A stretch of 64,000 bases of DNA, taken from the NCBI RefSeq assembly GCF_041595635.1, contig NZ_JBFHJW010000004.1, positions 1 through 64,000 of the forward strand, in the 5' to 3' direction. A model generated the notes under the pieces. The model was not told the DNA's origin, ran no database searches, and saw nothing but the letters and a program-made list of their open reading frames with translations. This document shows positions 44,628 through 52,181 of the stretch, piece by piece. The translations under genes were made by a program, and so were the position numbers. Positions within the stretch are counted from its first letter, which is position 1. Every line of letters begins with the position of its first letter. This DNA is from Labilibaculum sp041595635. GTDB lineage: Bacteria; Bacteroidota; Bacteroidia; Bacteroidales; Marinifilaceae.

Positions 44628-45515
44628 ATGAAAAAAACAATTCTACTAATACTCTGCTCCCTATGGATTCAAAGTATTATTGCTCAAGAAAAAAAACTGT
44701 CTCCCTTCTTTAAGGTAGGAACTTCTAAAACAGAAATCTCACTTCTCCAATCCGAAATCAAACAAACACTTGAACAACACAAATTTAGCGTAGTTGGAGA
44801 ATATCATCCAGAAGCCAACCCTAATCTTTACGTAATCTGTTTTACACGAAACGATCTTAAAACAGTATGCCTAAAATCGAAAGATCGAGGGGCACTTGCC
44901 AGCGTTCTTAAAATTGGTTTGGTAAAAAAGAGTGAAAATATCGAAATAAGTATGCTGAATCCAGACTATGTGTTCTGCGCTTACCTTGATAATTATGAAA
45001 CCGACAAACATATTCTTTTGAAAATTAGTGCTGAAGTAAAACAATCTTTGAGTAGCATTGGCACCGAATTCACACCTTTCGGAGGAGAATTAAAAGAAAG
45101 TGCTTTAAAAAAGTACCACTACAAAATGATGATGCCCTACTTCAGCGATCCCATTGAATTAAATAAATTTGAATCTTTCGAAGAAGGATTAACTCTTATC
45201 CGTGAAAATTTGCACCAAGAAAAAGGACATACCAAATTAATCTATGAACAAGTATTTAAAGATGAAAAAGTAGCTATTTTCGGAATTGGATTGCATAATC
45301 CTGAAGAGGGCGAAAAACATTTTCTGCCTATCATTGGGGAAGACCATATTGCAGCCATGCCATACGAAATTATCCTAACAGGGATCAAGGCAAGTATGCT
45401 TCATGGGAAATATCGCTTTGCATTATACTGGCCAGAGCTCACCATGGGTACCTTCATGAAAATAATGAGTACCCCGGGAAATGTTGAAGATTTCATGCAA
45501 GAATTAACGCAATAA
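44628..45515 (+). CDS. secreted protein of unknown function, two DUF302-like halves possible
   Basis: A 295-residue protein with a signal peptide (MKKTILLILCSLWIQSIIAQ). I do not recognise a named family with confidence. Parts such as SALKKYHYKMMMPYF and IAAMPYEIILTGIKASMLHG, then FALYWPELTMGTFMKIMSTP, recall the DUF302 fold (small alpha-beta domains that bind lipid or small ligands), and the two halves (about 25-150 and 190-290) could be copies, but the likeness is weak. It has a typical Rho-independent terminator behind it, so it is its own unit. The next gene is a DUF4197 lipoprotein with its own start region. Confidence 0.5.
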   Translation: MKKTILLILCSLWIQSIIAQEKKLSPFFKVGTSKTEISLLQSEIKQTLEQHKFSVVGEYHPEANPNLYVICFTRNDLKTVCLKSKDRGALASVLKIGLVKKSENIEISMLNPDYVFCAYLDNYETDKHILLKISAEVKQSLSSIGTEFTPFGGELKESALKKYHYKMMMPYFSDPIELNKFESFEEGLTLIRENLHQEKGHTKLIYEQVFKDEKVAIFGIGLHNPEEGEKHFLPIIGEDHIAAMPYEIILTGIKASMLHGKYRFALYWPELTMGTFMKIMSTPGNVEDFMQELTQ

Positions 45516-45533
45516 ATTCTTCGGTCTACCATC

Positions 45534-45563
45534 AAGCCTGTTCATTTACGACAGGCTTTTTTT
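45534..45563 (+). terminator. terminator after the secreted protein gene
   Basis: AAGCCTGT (45534-45541) pairs with ACAGGCTT (45551-45558), then a T-run. Confidence 0.9.
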
Positions 45564-45632
45564 ATTGAAATTACTGCCAATTTTTAATATCTTTCACTTC
45601 ACAAATAATATCGAATCAATACACGCATCATT

Positions 45633-46388
45633 ATGAATAAAAAATTAGTAGTCATTCTAATCGGCCTGTTCTTTGCATCTTGTGCAGAAATTCAACCGTT
45701 TATCGATCAATATTCCACCTCCCAATCTCAAGAAATAAGTAGTTCGGAAGTTGCAACAGGCTTAAAAGAAGCATTAAAAATTGGTAGCGAAAACGCATCA
45801 AATATTCTATCCATCACAAATGGTTTCTATAAAGACGAATTGGTAAAGATTCTTCTTCCACCAGAAGCACAAAGCATCTCCAATAATATAAAATTAATCC
45901 CTGGCGGGGAAGATTTGGTTGATAAAGTTGTATTACGACTTAACCGAGCCGCCGAAGATGCCGTAAGCGAAGCAGGCCCAATATTTACTACGGCTATTAC
46001 AGAAATGACAATTGCAGATGCTTTTAGTATCCTAAAAGGGGAAGATAATGCTGCAACACTTTACCTTCAAGATAAAACTTACACCAAATTACAGGAACTA
46101 TTTATGCCAAAAGTAAAAGCTTCTCTGAATAAAAAATTGGTTGCGAATCTATCTACCAACGAGTCTTGGAATATATTAACCGAAAACTATAACACAGTAG
46201 CTAACAGTTTTGCAGGGAAAATAGCCAATTTAGAAAGTGTCGACACACAGCTAGACCAATATGTAACCGACAAAGCACTTTCAGCTTTATTCCTTAAAGT
46301 TGCTGACGAAGAAAAACAAATTAGAAAAGACCCTTTAAAGAGAGTAAATGATATTTTAAAAAGAGTATTTGGCGAATTAGATGAGTAA
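45633..46388 (+). CDS. DUF4197-domain lipoprotein
   Basis: A 251-residue protein. The N-terminus MNKKLVVILIGLFFASCAEI has a lipobox ending at C17. The rest is the all-helical DUF4197 domain, with the conserved VATGLKEALKIGSENASNI near residue 40, LPPEAQSISNNIKLIPGGED and AITEMTIADAFSILKGEDNA, and the last helix KDPLKRVNDILKRVFGEL. The family is common in Bacteroidota and Proteobacteria, without assigned function; a periplasmic lipid- or peptide-binding role is only inferred. No terminator is obvious before the cold-shock region. Confidence 0.9.
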   Translation: MNKKLVVILIGLFFASCAEIQPFIDQYSTSQSQEISSSEVATGLKEALKIGSENASNILSITNGFYKDELVKILLPPEAQSISNNIKLIPGGEDLVDKVVLRLNRAAEDAVSEAGPIFTTAITEMTIADAFSILKGEDNAATLYLQDKTYTKLQELFMPKVKASLNKKLVANLSTNESWNILTENYNTVANSFAGKIANLESVDTQLDQYVTDKALSALFLKVADEEKQIRKDPLKRVNDILKRVFGELDE

Positions 46389-46573
46389 TAAAAGGAATGT
46401 AAAGGTATTTAGCACTTTTTATTTTACAAACAACTCACAAAAGCTATTTTCCTACATTCTTAACTACCTGTATCTTACTAATTATTCATCTAAAAAAAGG
46501 AGCTAAATCAATAATTATTTTCAACAAATTAAAACTATATCATCCGAAGTTAGGATAGCGTAAAAGTTTTATA

Positions 46574-46581
46574 TAGATTTG
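46574..46581 (+). promoter_or_regulatory. -7 box of cold-shock gene 1
   Basis: TAGATTTG matches TAnnTTTG. The start would be near 46587, leaving a leader of about 158 nt. No -33 TTG is obvious. Confidence 0.55.
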
Positions 46582-46586
46582 CATCG

Positions 46587-46744
46587 TTTTAAAGTCTTAA
46601 AGGAGATTTATTCTTTACTTTTAATTTCAATATCATTCGTTACTATTCATTCCGTTTGGAATAAAAATAATAGGTTTGTTACTGTTAATTACTAAAAACT
46701 AGAGTCTTTAAACACTTAATTTATTATTTTTTAAAAACATTACA
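46587..46744 (+). promoter_or_regulatory. long 5' leader of cold-shock gene 1, matching that of gene 2
   Basis: AGTCTTA (46593-46599) lies 12 nt after the -7 box, and a block at 46627-46690 (TCAATATCATTC through AATAAAAATAATAG to TGTTAATT) matches 47241-47307 with few changes. Within it ATTCC/GGAAT forms a short hairpin. TTTAAAG (46588-46594) can also pair with CTTTAAA (46706-46712). This layout is what a cold-sensing mRNA leader would show. Confidence 0.55.
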
Positions 46745-46936
46745 ATGGAAGGAACAGTAAAATTCTTTAACGAATCTAAAGGTTTTGGATTCATTAAGCC
46801 AGACGATTCAAGTGAAGACATCTTCGTACATTCAACAGGTCTTATTGACGAAATTCGTGAAAACGATAAAGTTGAGTACGATTCTGAACGTGGAAAAAAA
46901 GGTATGAATGCGGTTAACGTAAGAGTTATCGACTAA
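46745..46936 (+). CDS. cold-shock protein 1 (CspA-type)
   Basis: A 63-residue single cold-shock domain, MEGTVKFFNESKGFGFIKPD, with RNP1 (KGFGFI) and RNP2 (DIFVH) complete. It is an RNA chaperone that binds single-stranded nucleic acids, melting secondary structure at low temperature. It differs from the second copy (47361-47552) at seven positions. The long leader with a -7 box suggests cold or growth-phase control. A terminator follows. The three CSD genes of this region are the only such set in the window. Confidence 0.93.
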   Translation: MEGTVKFFNESKGFGFIKPDDSSEDIFVHSTGLIDEIRENDKVEYDSERGKKGMNAVNVRVID

Positions 46937-46961
46937 TTCGTATTACTTTTATACAAAATAA

Positions 46962-46990
46962 GAAACCATCCTACCGGATGGTTTTTTTTT
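46962..46990 (+). terminator. terminator after cold-shock gene 1
   Basis: CCATCC pairs with GGATGG around TACC, then a T-run of nine. Confidence 0.82.
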
Positions 46991-47182
46991 GTTTATTCTG
47001 CTAAGCTCTTAGAAGTTATAAAAACCAACTCTCCAACTTTTGCATATCCATATCCTACTTTTTTGATCTCTATCCCTAACTTCTGCTCTACCATACAAAT
47101 TGAATCAAAATACTATACCCACACTAATACATTCACAAACAGCTAGTTATAAATAACCTGAAACATTCTATGTTTTTTTAGG

Positions 47183-47209
47183 TTTGAAAAAATGTTTTTT
47201 TTATATTTG
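47183..47209 (+). promoter_or_regulatory. promoter of cold-shock gene 2
   Basis: TTTG (47183-47186), then 15 bp, then TATATTTG (47202-47209), a full match to the -7 consensus. The spacing is a little short. Start near 47215, leader about 146 nt. Confidence 0.6.
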
Positions 47210-47214
47210 CTTTG

Positions 47215-47360
47215 TTCTAGAGTCTTATTAGTTAATAATGTCAATATCATTCATTACGATTCATTCCATTATATGGAATAAAAATAATAGAACTGTTACT
47301 GGTAATTAAATAAGAAGTAAGACTTTATACAACATTTTATTATTTTTAAAAAACATTACA
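47215..47360 (+). promoter_or_regulatory. long 5' leader of cold-shock gene 2, matching that of gene 1
   Basis: AGTCTTA (47221-47227) lies at the same place, 12 nt after the -7 box, as in gene 1. The block 47241-47307 matches gene 1, but its hairpin is extended to ATTCCA/TGGAAT (47265-47281 region) with a larger loop. AGTCTTA can pair with TAAGACT at 47318-47324. The leader is thus alike in layout, with changes that keep the stems. Confidence 0.55.
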
Positions 47361-47552
47361 ATGGAAGGAACAGTAAAATTCTTTAACGAATCTAAAGGTT
47401 TTGGATTCATTAAACCAGCAGATTCAAGTGAAGACATCTTCGTACACTCATCAGGTCTTATTGACGAAATTCGTGAAAACGATAGAGTTGAGTACGATAT
47501 GGAAAAAGGAAGAAAAGGTATGAATGCAGTAAATGTAAGAGTAATTGACTAG
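47361..47552 (+). CDS. cold-shock protein 2 (CspA-type)
   Basis: A 63-residue cold-shock domain nearly the same as gene 1; differences include A for D in IKPA, S for T in VHSSG, R for K in NDRVEY, and MEKGRK for SERGKK. RNP1 and RNP2 are complete. It is a tandem duplicate together with its leader, while the 260 bp between gene 1 and this leader has no likeness. A strong hairpin ends the transcript and faces the reverse CSD gene. Confidence 0.93.
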   Translation: MEGTVKFFNESKGFGFIKPADSSEDIFVHSSGLIDEIRENDRVEYDMEKGRKGMNAVNVRVID

Positions 47553-47575
47553 TTCATATTACTTTCATACAAAAT

Positions 47576-47605
47576 AAAAAAACCACCCAAAAGGGTGGTT
47601 TTTTT
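47576..47605. terminator. bidirectional terminator between cold-shock genes 2 and 3
   Basis: AACCACCC (47581-47588) pairs with GGGTGGTT (47593-47600) around AAAA, with A- and T-runs on the two sides. It serves both converging genes. Confidence 0.9.
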
Positions 47606-47640
47606 ATTTAATAAATATTGTAAGATTGCAGAAAAGCAAT

Positions 47641-48096
47641 TTATTTTTTCAATAATTTAACATTGATCGCATTCATTCCTTTAGGTCCACGTTCAGTTTC
47701 AAAAGTAACTTTATCATTTTCACTTACAGAATCCACAAGACCATTAATATGAACAAAAACACTTTCTTTGGTTTCAAGATCTTTAATAAATCCATAACCT
47801 TTACTAGTGTTGAAAAAAGATACAATTCCCTCACGTAAAGGCTGTTCAAAACTACCATCGTCGCTATTTCGAGCACCAAGAATGATATCTTCTTCTTTTA
47901 TTTCCTTTTTCTTTTTATTTGGATCTGGAGGAGTATCACTCAAATTACCAAACTCATCTGTGTAGGCGAGCATTTCTTCGAAAGTACGACCAGGATTGGC
48001 TTTACGTTCTTCTTTACGTGCTTCTTTTTCTTTTCTTTTCTGGAGTTTTTGTTTCTCTTTCTCTTTTTTGTTGTAAGTTTCTTTTGGTCTTGCCAT
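47641..48096 (-). CDS. cold-shock-domain protein with basic N-terminal extension
   Basis: A 151-residue protein. The N-terminal 60 residues are highly charged (MARPKETYNKKEKEKQKLQK, with further K/E runs), then an acidic linker (DTPPDPNKKKKEIKEED), and the last 63 residues are a cold-shock domain with GYGFIKDLE and VFVHINGL. Such proteins with a lysine/glutamate-rich head are common in Bacteroidota and probably bind RNA with the tail. I start at ATG 48096; the ATG at 48120 adds eight residues that are not usual. A minus-strand -7 box lies about 155 bp upstream, so it also has a long leader, but without the sequence seen in the other two. Confidence 0.85.
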   Translation of the reverse strand: MARPKETYNKKEKEKQKLQKRKEKEARKEERKANPGRTFEEMLAYTDEFGNLSDTPPDPNKKKKEIKEEDIILGARNSDDGSFEQPLREGIVSFFNTSKGYGFIKDLETKESVFVHINGLVDSVSENDKVTFETERGPKGMNAINVKLLKK

Positions 48097-48252
48097 AATT
48101 TTTTTTGATTCGAAATTCATTTTAATCCTTAAAAACCAGATTAAATCGCATTTAAAAATAATCAGTCCTTAAAGTTTTCGCAATGTACGGAAATATTCTT
48201 AACAAACCGCTAATTATTTGTCCCTAGAGGTATAATATTCGTCTGAATATGA

Positions 48253-48260
48253 CAAATTTA
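48253..48260 (-). promoter_or_regulatory. -7 box of cold-shock gene 3
   Basis: Minus-strand TAAATTTG, about 155 bp before ATG 48096. No -33 element at proper spacing. Confidence 0.4.
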
Positions 48261-48581
48261 AGTTATCATTCCAATTATCCATTTTTTGTAATCGAAATAA
48301 TTTTATTCCAATCGAAAAACAGATCTATGGATTTTCCTTCGGAAAATCATATGCCATCTGACTCTTTTGATGTATTTGGCACAAAAAATACACATAAAGT
48401 TAACTAATAAAAATCCAGGAAAAAAGCGATTTCAATATTCTTCAGAGACGAATATCAAAATGAACACAGTTTTCAAACATCATTTCTATTAAAAAACCGC
48501 TAATTGTTTTATTAATTTTTGCAAAGTCCATAAAAGCAGTTTTAACAAAATAATTACGCGAAATTTATATTCAGTATTTTG
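48261..48581. other. non-coding gap before the ATP-grasp gene
   Basis: No convincing gene. It holds an 8-bp-stem hairpin GATTTTCC/GGAAAATC (48330-48348) and the second copy (48494-48510) of a 12-nt sequence AAACCGCTAATT that also occurs at 48204-48215. Confidence 0.5.
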
Positions 48582-49739
48582 CTAAATTACAAACTCTTTC
48601 AAGTCAGATACAAGAATTTCTTCAACCTCGGCAAACTTCTCTTTTGGTGTTTTAGTAAATAACATTCCAAAAATAGAGTATATTTTATAATCTATCTTTC
48701 TTAGCTCTAGAGGATTTACAAACTTTTGAAGCAGACTCTCATAATTGAATCCTTTTATTTCTTTCGATGGAATATTCGTTGAATTATCTAAAATAATTAA
48801 GCTATAAATTTCATCATCCATATCATTCAAAAGCTGATTCCAATCGGGCTTACTATTATTTAAAAAACTATGGTATGGATTCAACTTTGTAGCTAAATAA
48901 GTTAAATCAGCAGTTGTGCACCAACCACCAAATCTCATGGGATTTACTTCAATAGGGGTTAGCTTCCCATCCTCATCAACACGAACTTCAATATGAACAG
49001 GGAAATTTTTCAACTCGACTTGCTGTCCTAATTCTTTAACAAACTGCGTAAATTGTGCTAGGTACTCTTTAATTAATTCCTTTGAAGTATAATAAACCCG
49101 ATCACTAACATCCTTTTCAGAAGAAAAAAGGTGCTTCAATATTCCTAACACAACTGCATCACCATTTTCATCAAAATAAGCATCAAAAGCAAATTCTTCA
49201 CCAGTAATTACTTCTTCAATTAAAAAAGACGATGTATTAACTACTTCGATAGGAAACAAAGCTTTAGCATCAATAAATTCGTCTACAATTAACTGTTTCA
49301 CTCTTGCCCAATCCTCTTCACTTACAACTTTATGCACTCCCAAACTTAAAAATCCTACTGCTGGTTTAATAATAAAGGGCATTGGTAATTCAGTTAATTG
49401 AATTTTATCCAAATCCTGCAACAGCACTTCCTTGTAAAAGAAATCGGGGTACATCCCGTGGATCAATTTTCGGAATTCAATTTTATTTTTAAATAGGTTA
49501 ATGTACTGTGAAAGTTTCGTAAAACTCAAGTGATTTACAACCCAATTAATCGAATTCTCTGAATTAGCATAAATACGGCTATTGGAATTATCTCGAAAAT
49601 ATTGCACTATTTTCTCAGGACAAATTAATGAAAGCTCTCCTTTTTCGGTCACATTTCCCGTATCCAATACTGGAAAATTATATTTTACAATTGTCTTTTT
49701 TAGAAAATTCGAAACGTAAGGTTTATCCAATAAAATCAT
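48582..49739 (-). CDS. ATP-grasp-domain protein
   Basis: A 385-residue protein starting at ATG 49739 (MILLDKPYVSNFLKK). The ATP-grasp fold is visible: the lysine in PMPFIIKPAVGFLSLGVHKV, LIEEVITGEEFAFDAYFDENG, and the metal-binding end VHIEVRVDEDGKLTPIEVNPMRFGG. It joins a carboxylate and an amine or thiol, but the substrates are not readable. The longer frame from 49838 lies upstream of a -7 box (minus-strand TAGCTTTG, 49775-49782) and is unlikely. It is alone in its direction here. Confidence 0.8.
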   Translation of the reverse strand: MILLDKPYVSNFLKKTIVKYNFPVLDTGNVTEKGELSLICPEKIVQYFRDNSNSRIYANSENSINWVVNHLSFTKLSQYINLFKNKIEFRKLIHGMYPDFFYKEVLLQDLDKIQLTELPMPFIIKPAVGFLSLGVHKVVSEEDWARVKQLIVDEFIDAKALFPIEVVNTSSFLIEEVITGEEFAFDAYFDENGDAVVLGILKHLFSSEKDVSDRVYYTSKELIKEYLAQFTQFVKELGQQVELKNFPVHIEVRVDEDGKLTPIEVNPMRFGGWCTTADLTYLATKLNPYHSFLNNSKPDWNQLLNDMDDEIYSLIILDNSTNIPSKEIKGFNYESLLQKFVNPLELRKIDYKIYSIFGMLFTKTPKEKFAEVEEILVSDLKEFVI

Positions 49740-49927
49740 GCAATAGTAGGGTTCGTAGGTTAAAAAACATCGAACAAAGCTACAAAATAAGTTTGTGTAA
49801 ATCCACTTTTCTAAAAGAAGCACATAGAGTAAATACAATAAGGCAACTCACTTACTAAATTCTTAAAGCTTAAAGTGTGGTCACTTTAATTCAAATTCTT
49901 ACCTTTAAGCTTTTAAATCAGTAAAAA

Positions 49928-49939
49928 ATGAGTCTGTGA
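49928..49939 (+). promoter_or_regulatory. mini-ORF ATG-AGT-CTG-TGA overlapping the next start
   Basis: The four-codon frame ends in TGA at 49937-49939 and overlaps the GTG start (49936-49938) as GTGA. This could couple translation of the dehydrogenase to the mini-ORF, or be chance. Confidence 0.3.
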
Positions 49940-50886
49940 AAAACAAAATACTTATTTCCTATTCCATTCCAAAAGAAGGACTTACAGAATTAGAGAAAGA
50001 ATTCAATATCATTTATCCAGAGAAAGAAGTTTTCACCGATGACGAACTTATTGCCCTTATTCCCGATTGCATTGGCTTACTCTCTATTTTTAATAGAGAA
50101 GTTTCTGAAGAATTGATAAAAGCGGGAAAAAACCTAAAAATCATTAGCAATTACGGTGTTGGATTTAACAACATAGATCTAAAAGCAGCAACAAAACAAG
50201 GAATAATTGTTTGCAATACACCTGAATCTGTTTGCGAACCAACTGCAGAGTTGTGTCTAGCACTTCTTTTATCACTTTCCCGGCAAATTTGCACTTGCAA
50301 TACTGGTTTAAAAACCGATCCTAATTTTGAATGGGGAGTAATGAAAAACCTAGGAAATAGTTTGCGAGGGAAAACGCTAGGAATTATTGGAATGGGAAAA
50401 ATTGGCAAATCGGTAGCTGAAAAGGCCATGGTATTTGGAATGAAAATAGCTTATCACAACAGAAAAGCCATAATCGAGGCCAAATGGGAAAATGCTATTT
50501 TTATGGATATAGAATCACTACTGAAACAAGCAGACGTAATTTCTTTGCACTGTCCTTTAACTAGCGAAACTCATCATTTATTGGCTGAAAAAGAATTCGT
50601 AAAGATGAAAAAAACAGCCTTTCTAATTAACACCTCTCGAGGTGCGGTTGTGCACGAAGAAGATTTAGCTCTCGCTCTCGAAAAAGGTGAAATTGCAGGA
50701 GCAGCACTAGATGTTTTCGAAAATGAACCTCATATTCATCCAAAATTACTGAAACAAGAAAAAGCCCTTGTTGTTCCTCATATAGGCACAGCAAGCGTAG
50801 AAAGCCGAATTGAAATGGGACTTGAAGCCAGTGCAAATATCATTCAATATTTAAAAAATGGAATCAAAAAAAATAAGGTGAACTAG
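49936..50886 (+). CDS. D-isomer-specific 2-hydroxyacid dehydrogenase
   Basis: A 316-residue NAD-dependent dehydrogenase. The substrate half opens MKNKILISYSIPKEGLTELE and carries NYGVGFNNIDL; the NAD-binding half has the Rossmann loop GIIGMGKIGKSVAEKAM, then LHCPLTSETHHLLAEKE, the arginine INTSRGAVV, the glutamate GAALDVFENEP, and the histidine VVPHIGTAS. These are the catalytic Arg/Glu/His of glyoxylate, hydroxypyruvate or D-lactate type enzymes. The start is GTG at 49936; the nearest ATG is out of frame. coaX follows 56 bp later in the same direction. Confidence 0.92.
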   Translation: MKNKILISYSIPKEGLTELEKEFNIIYPEKEVFTDDELIALIPDCIGLLSIFNREVSEELIKAGKNLKIISNYGVGFNNIDLKAATKQGIIVCNTPESVCEPTAELCLALLLSLSRQICTCNTGLKTDPNFEWGVMKNLGNSLRGKTLGIIGMGKIGKSVAEKAMVFGMKIAYHNRKAIIEAKWENAIFMDIESLLKQADVISLHCPLTSETHHLLAEKEFVKMKKTAFLINTSRGAVVHEEDLALALEKGEIAGAALDVFENEPHIHPKLLKQEKALVVPHIGTASVESRIEMGLEASANIIQYLKNGIKKNKVN

Positions 50887-50942
50887 GTTCTTAGCGTATC
50901 TAAATACAACTCTATTCATCAATAAAAAAACTAAAACAGCAC

Positions 50943-51710
50943 ATGCTCTTAGCCATAGACATAGGAAATTCAAATGTAGTTTGCGGTTTATCCAGCAATA
51001 ATCATTGGGCAGAACAATTTAGAATTCATACAGTTGCCAACAAAACATCTGATGAATACGAAGTAATTTATCGAACCCTACTATCAAGCAGAAATATTGA
51101 TTTGAAAAAAATTGATAGAGTTGTACTAAGCAGTGTGGTTCCCTCCTTGATTTTCCCTATTCGAGAAATGATTCGCAAGCTATTCAAGCAGGAACCTTTA
51201 ATTTTGGGACCTGAATTGTATCCACGTTTACAAATAGGAATCCGCAATCATTATGAAATTGGCACCGATTTAGTAGCCAACGCCGTTGCTGCGCACAACA
51301 AATATTCAGGCAATTGTATTATTGTTGATTTTGGCACAGCTCTTACTTTTACTGCGGTAAAAGAAAATGGTGATTTATTAGGGGTGAGCATTGCTCCTGG
51401 CCTAAAAACTGCAGTAGGATCGCTTTCGCAAAAAACAGCACAACTACCAAACATAGAACTTTCGGTTCCCCCTTCCTGTGTTGGTCAAAACACCGTTCAT
51501 GCAATCCAAGCTGGTATTGTTCTCGGTTACAAAGGTCTAGTTGAATCTCTTTTAACGGGAATAAAAAAAGAAATGGAAGGCAAAACTACTGTGGTTATTA
51601 CAGGTGGTTTAGCAAATGTAATGCTTCCCATTCTCGACTGCGAGAATTATCACGAACCCATGCTAACTCTTGATGGCTTGAAAATTATTGGGAATCAATT
51701 TCACAAGTAA
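50943..51710 (+). CDS. coaX: type III pantothenate kinase
   Basis: A 255-residue CoaX protein beginning MLLAIDIGNSNVVCGLSSNN, with the ASKHA phosphate-binding loop (DIGNSN), then SVVPSLIFPIREMI, GTDLVANAVAAHNKY and VDFGTALTFTAV and, later, GGLANVMLPILD. It phosphorylates pantothenate as the first step of CoA synthesis, is not inhibited by CoA, and needs a monovalent cation. Length is usual. It precedes the CYTH gene by 12 bp. Confidence 0.96.
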   Translation: MLLAIDIGNSNVVCGLSSNNHWAEQFRIHTVANKTSDEYEVIYRTLLSSRNIDLKKIDRVVLSSVVPSLIFPIREMIRKLFKQEPLILGPELYPRLQIGIRNHYEIGTDLVANAVAAHNKYSGNCIIVDFGTALTFTAVKENGDLLGVSIAPGLKTAVGSLSQKTAQLPNIELSVPPSCVGQNTVHAIQAGIVLGYKGLVESLLTGIKKEMEGKTTVVITGGLANVMLPILDCENYHEPMLTLDGLKIIGNQFHK

Positions 51711-51722
51711 AAACTTCAAAAT

Positions 51723-52181
51723 ATGCCCATAGAAATAGAACGAAAATATCTGGTTAAACAAAATTTGCTACCTCTTCCCAAACAAGGAAAGAAGCTGATT
51801 CAAGGCTATATTTGGAGTGATCCGAATAAGAGTTTACGAATAAGGATTGCAGACAAAAAGGCTTTATTAACCATTAAAGCTGGAAATAATCCTTTGCAAA
51901 GAGCTGAATTCGAATACGAGATTCCATTAAATGATGCACAGGAACTCTTAGCTCTTTGTGATTCTAAAATTGAGAAAACTAGATTTCTGATTCCTCAAAA
52001 TCATCTATTTTGGGAACTTGATGTATTCGAAGGGGACAATGAAGGACTAATAATTGCTGAAATAGAACTAAATTCGGCTGATGAACATTTTAAACTTCCC
52101 GAATGGATTGATCGGGAAGTGACTACAGAAAGTAAATATTTAAACGTCGAATTAATTAAACATCCTTTCTCTAAATGGTAA
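51723..52181 (+). CDS. CYTH-domain (triphosphate tunnel) protein
   Basis: A 152-residue single CYTH domain. The N-terminal IEIERKYLV is the ExExK signature, followed by KLIQGYIWSDPNKSLRIRI, GNNPLQRAEFEYEI and LDVFEGDNEGLIIAEIEL, giving the charged residues of the tunnel that binds inorganic triphosphate and metal. Members are triphosphatases or adenylyl-cyclase-like; the short bacterial ones are usually tripolyphosphatases. It lies 12 bp after coaX, and its 3' end overlaps the reverse NagZ fusion gene by 30 bp. Confidence 0.92.
   Translation: MPIEIERKYLVKQNLLPLPKQGKKLIQGYIWSDPNKSLRIRIADKKALLTIKAGNNPLQRAEFEYEIPLNDAQELLALCDSKIEKTRFLIPQNHLFWELDVFEGDNEGLIIAEIELNSADEHFKLPEWIDREVTTESKYLNVELIKHPFSKW

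Noticed and set aside
46993..47094. 33-residue reverse frame between cold-shock genes 1 and 2
   Set aside because: It has an ATG and TAA but no ribosome site or promoter, and it is too short to support without conservation data.
48327..48407. 26-codon forward frame around the hairpin at 48330
   Set aside because: Short, no promoter, and it is formed largely by the hairpin arms; probably chance.
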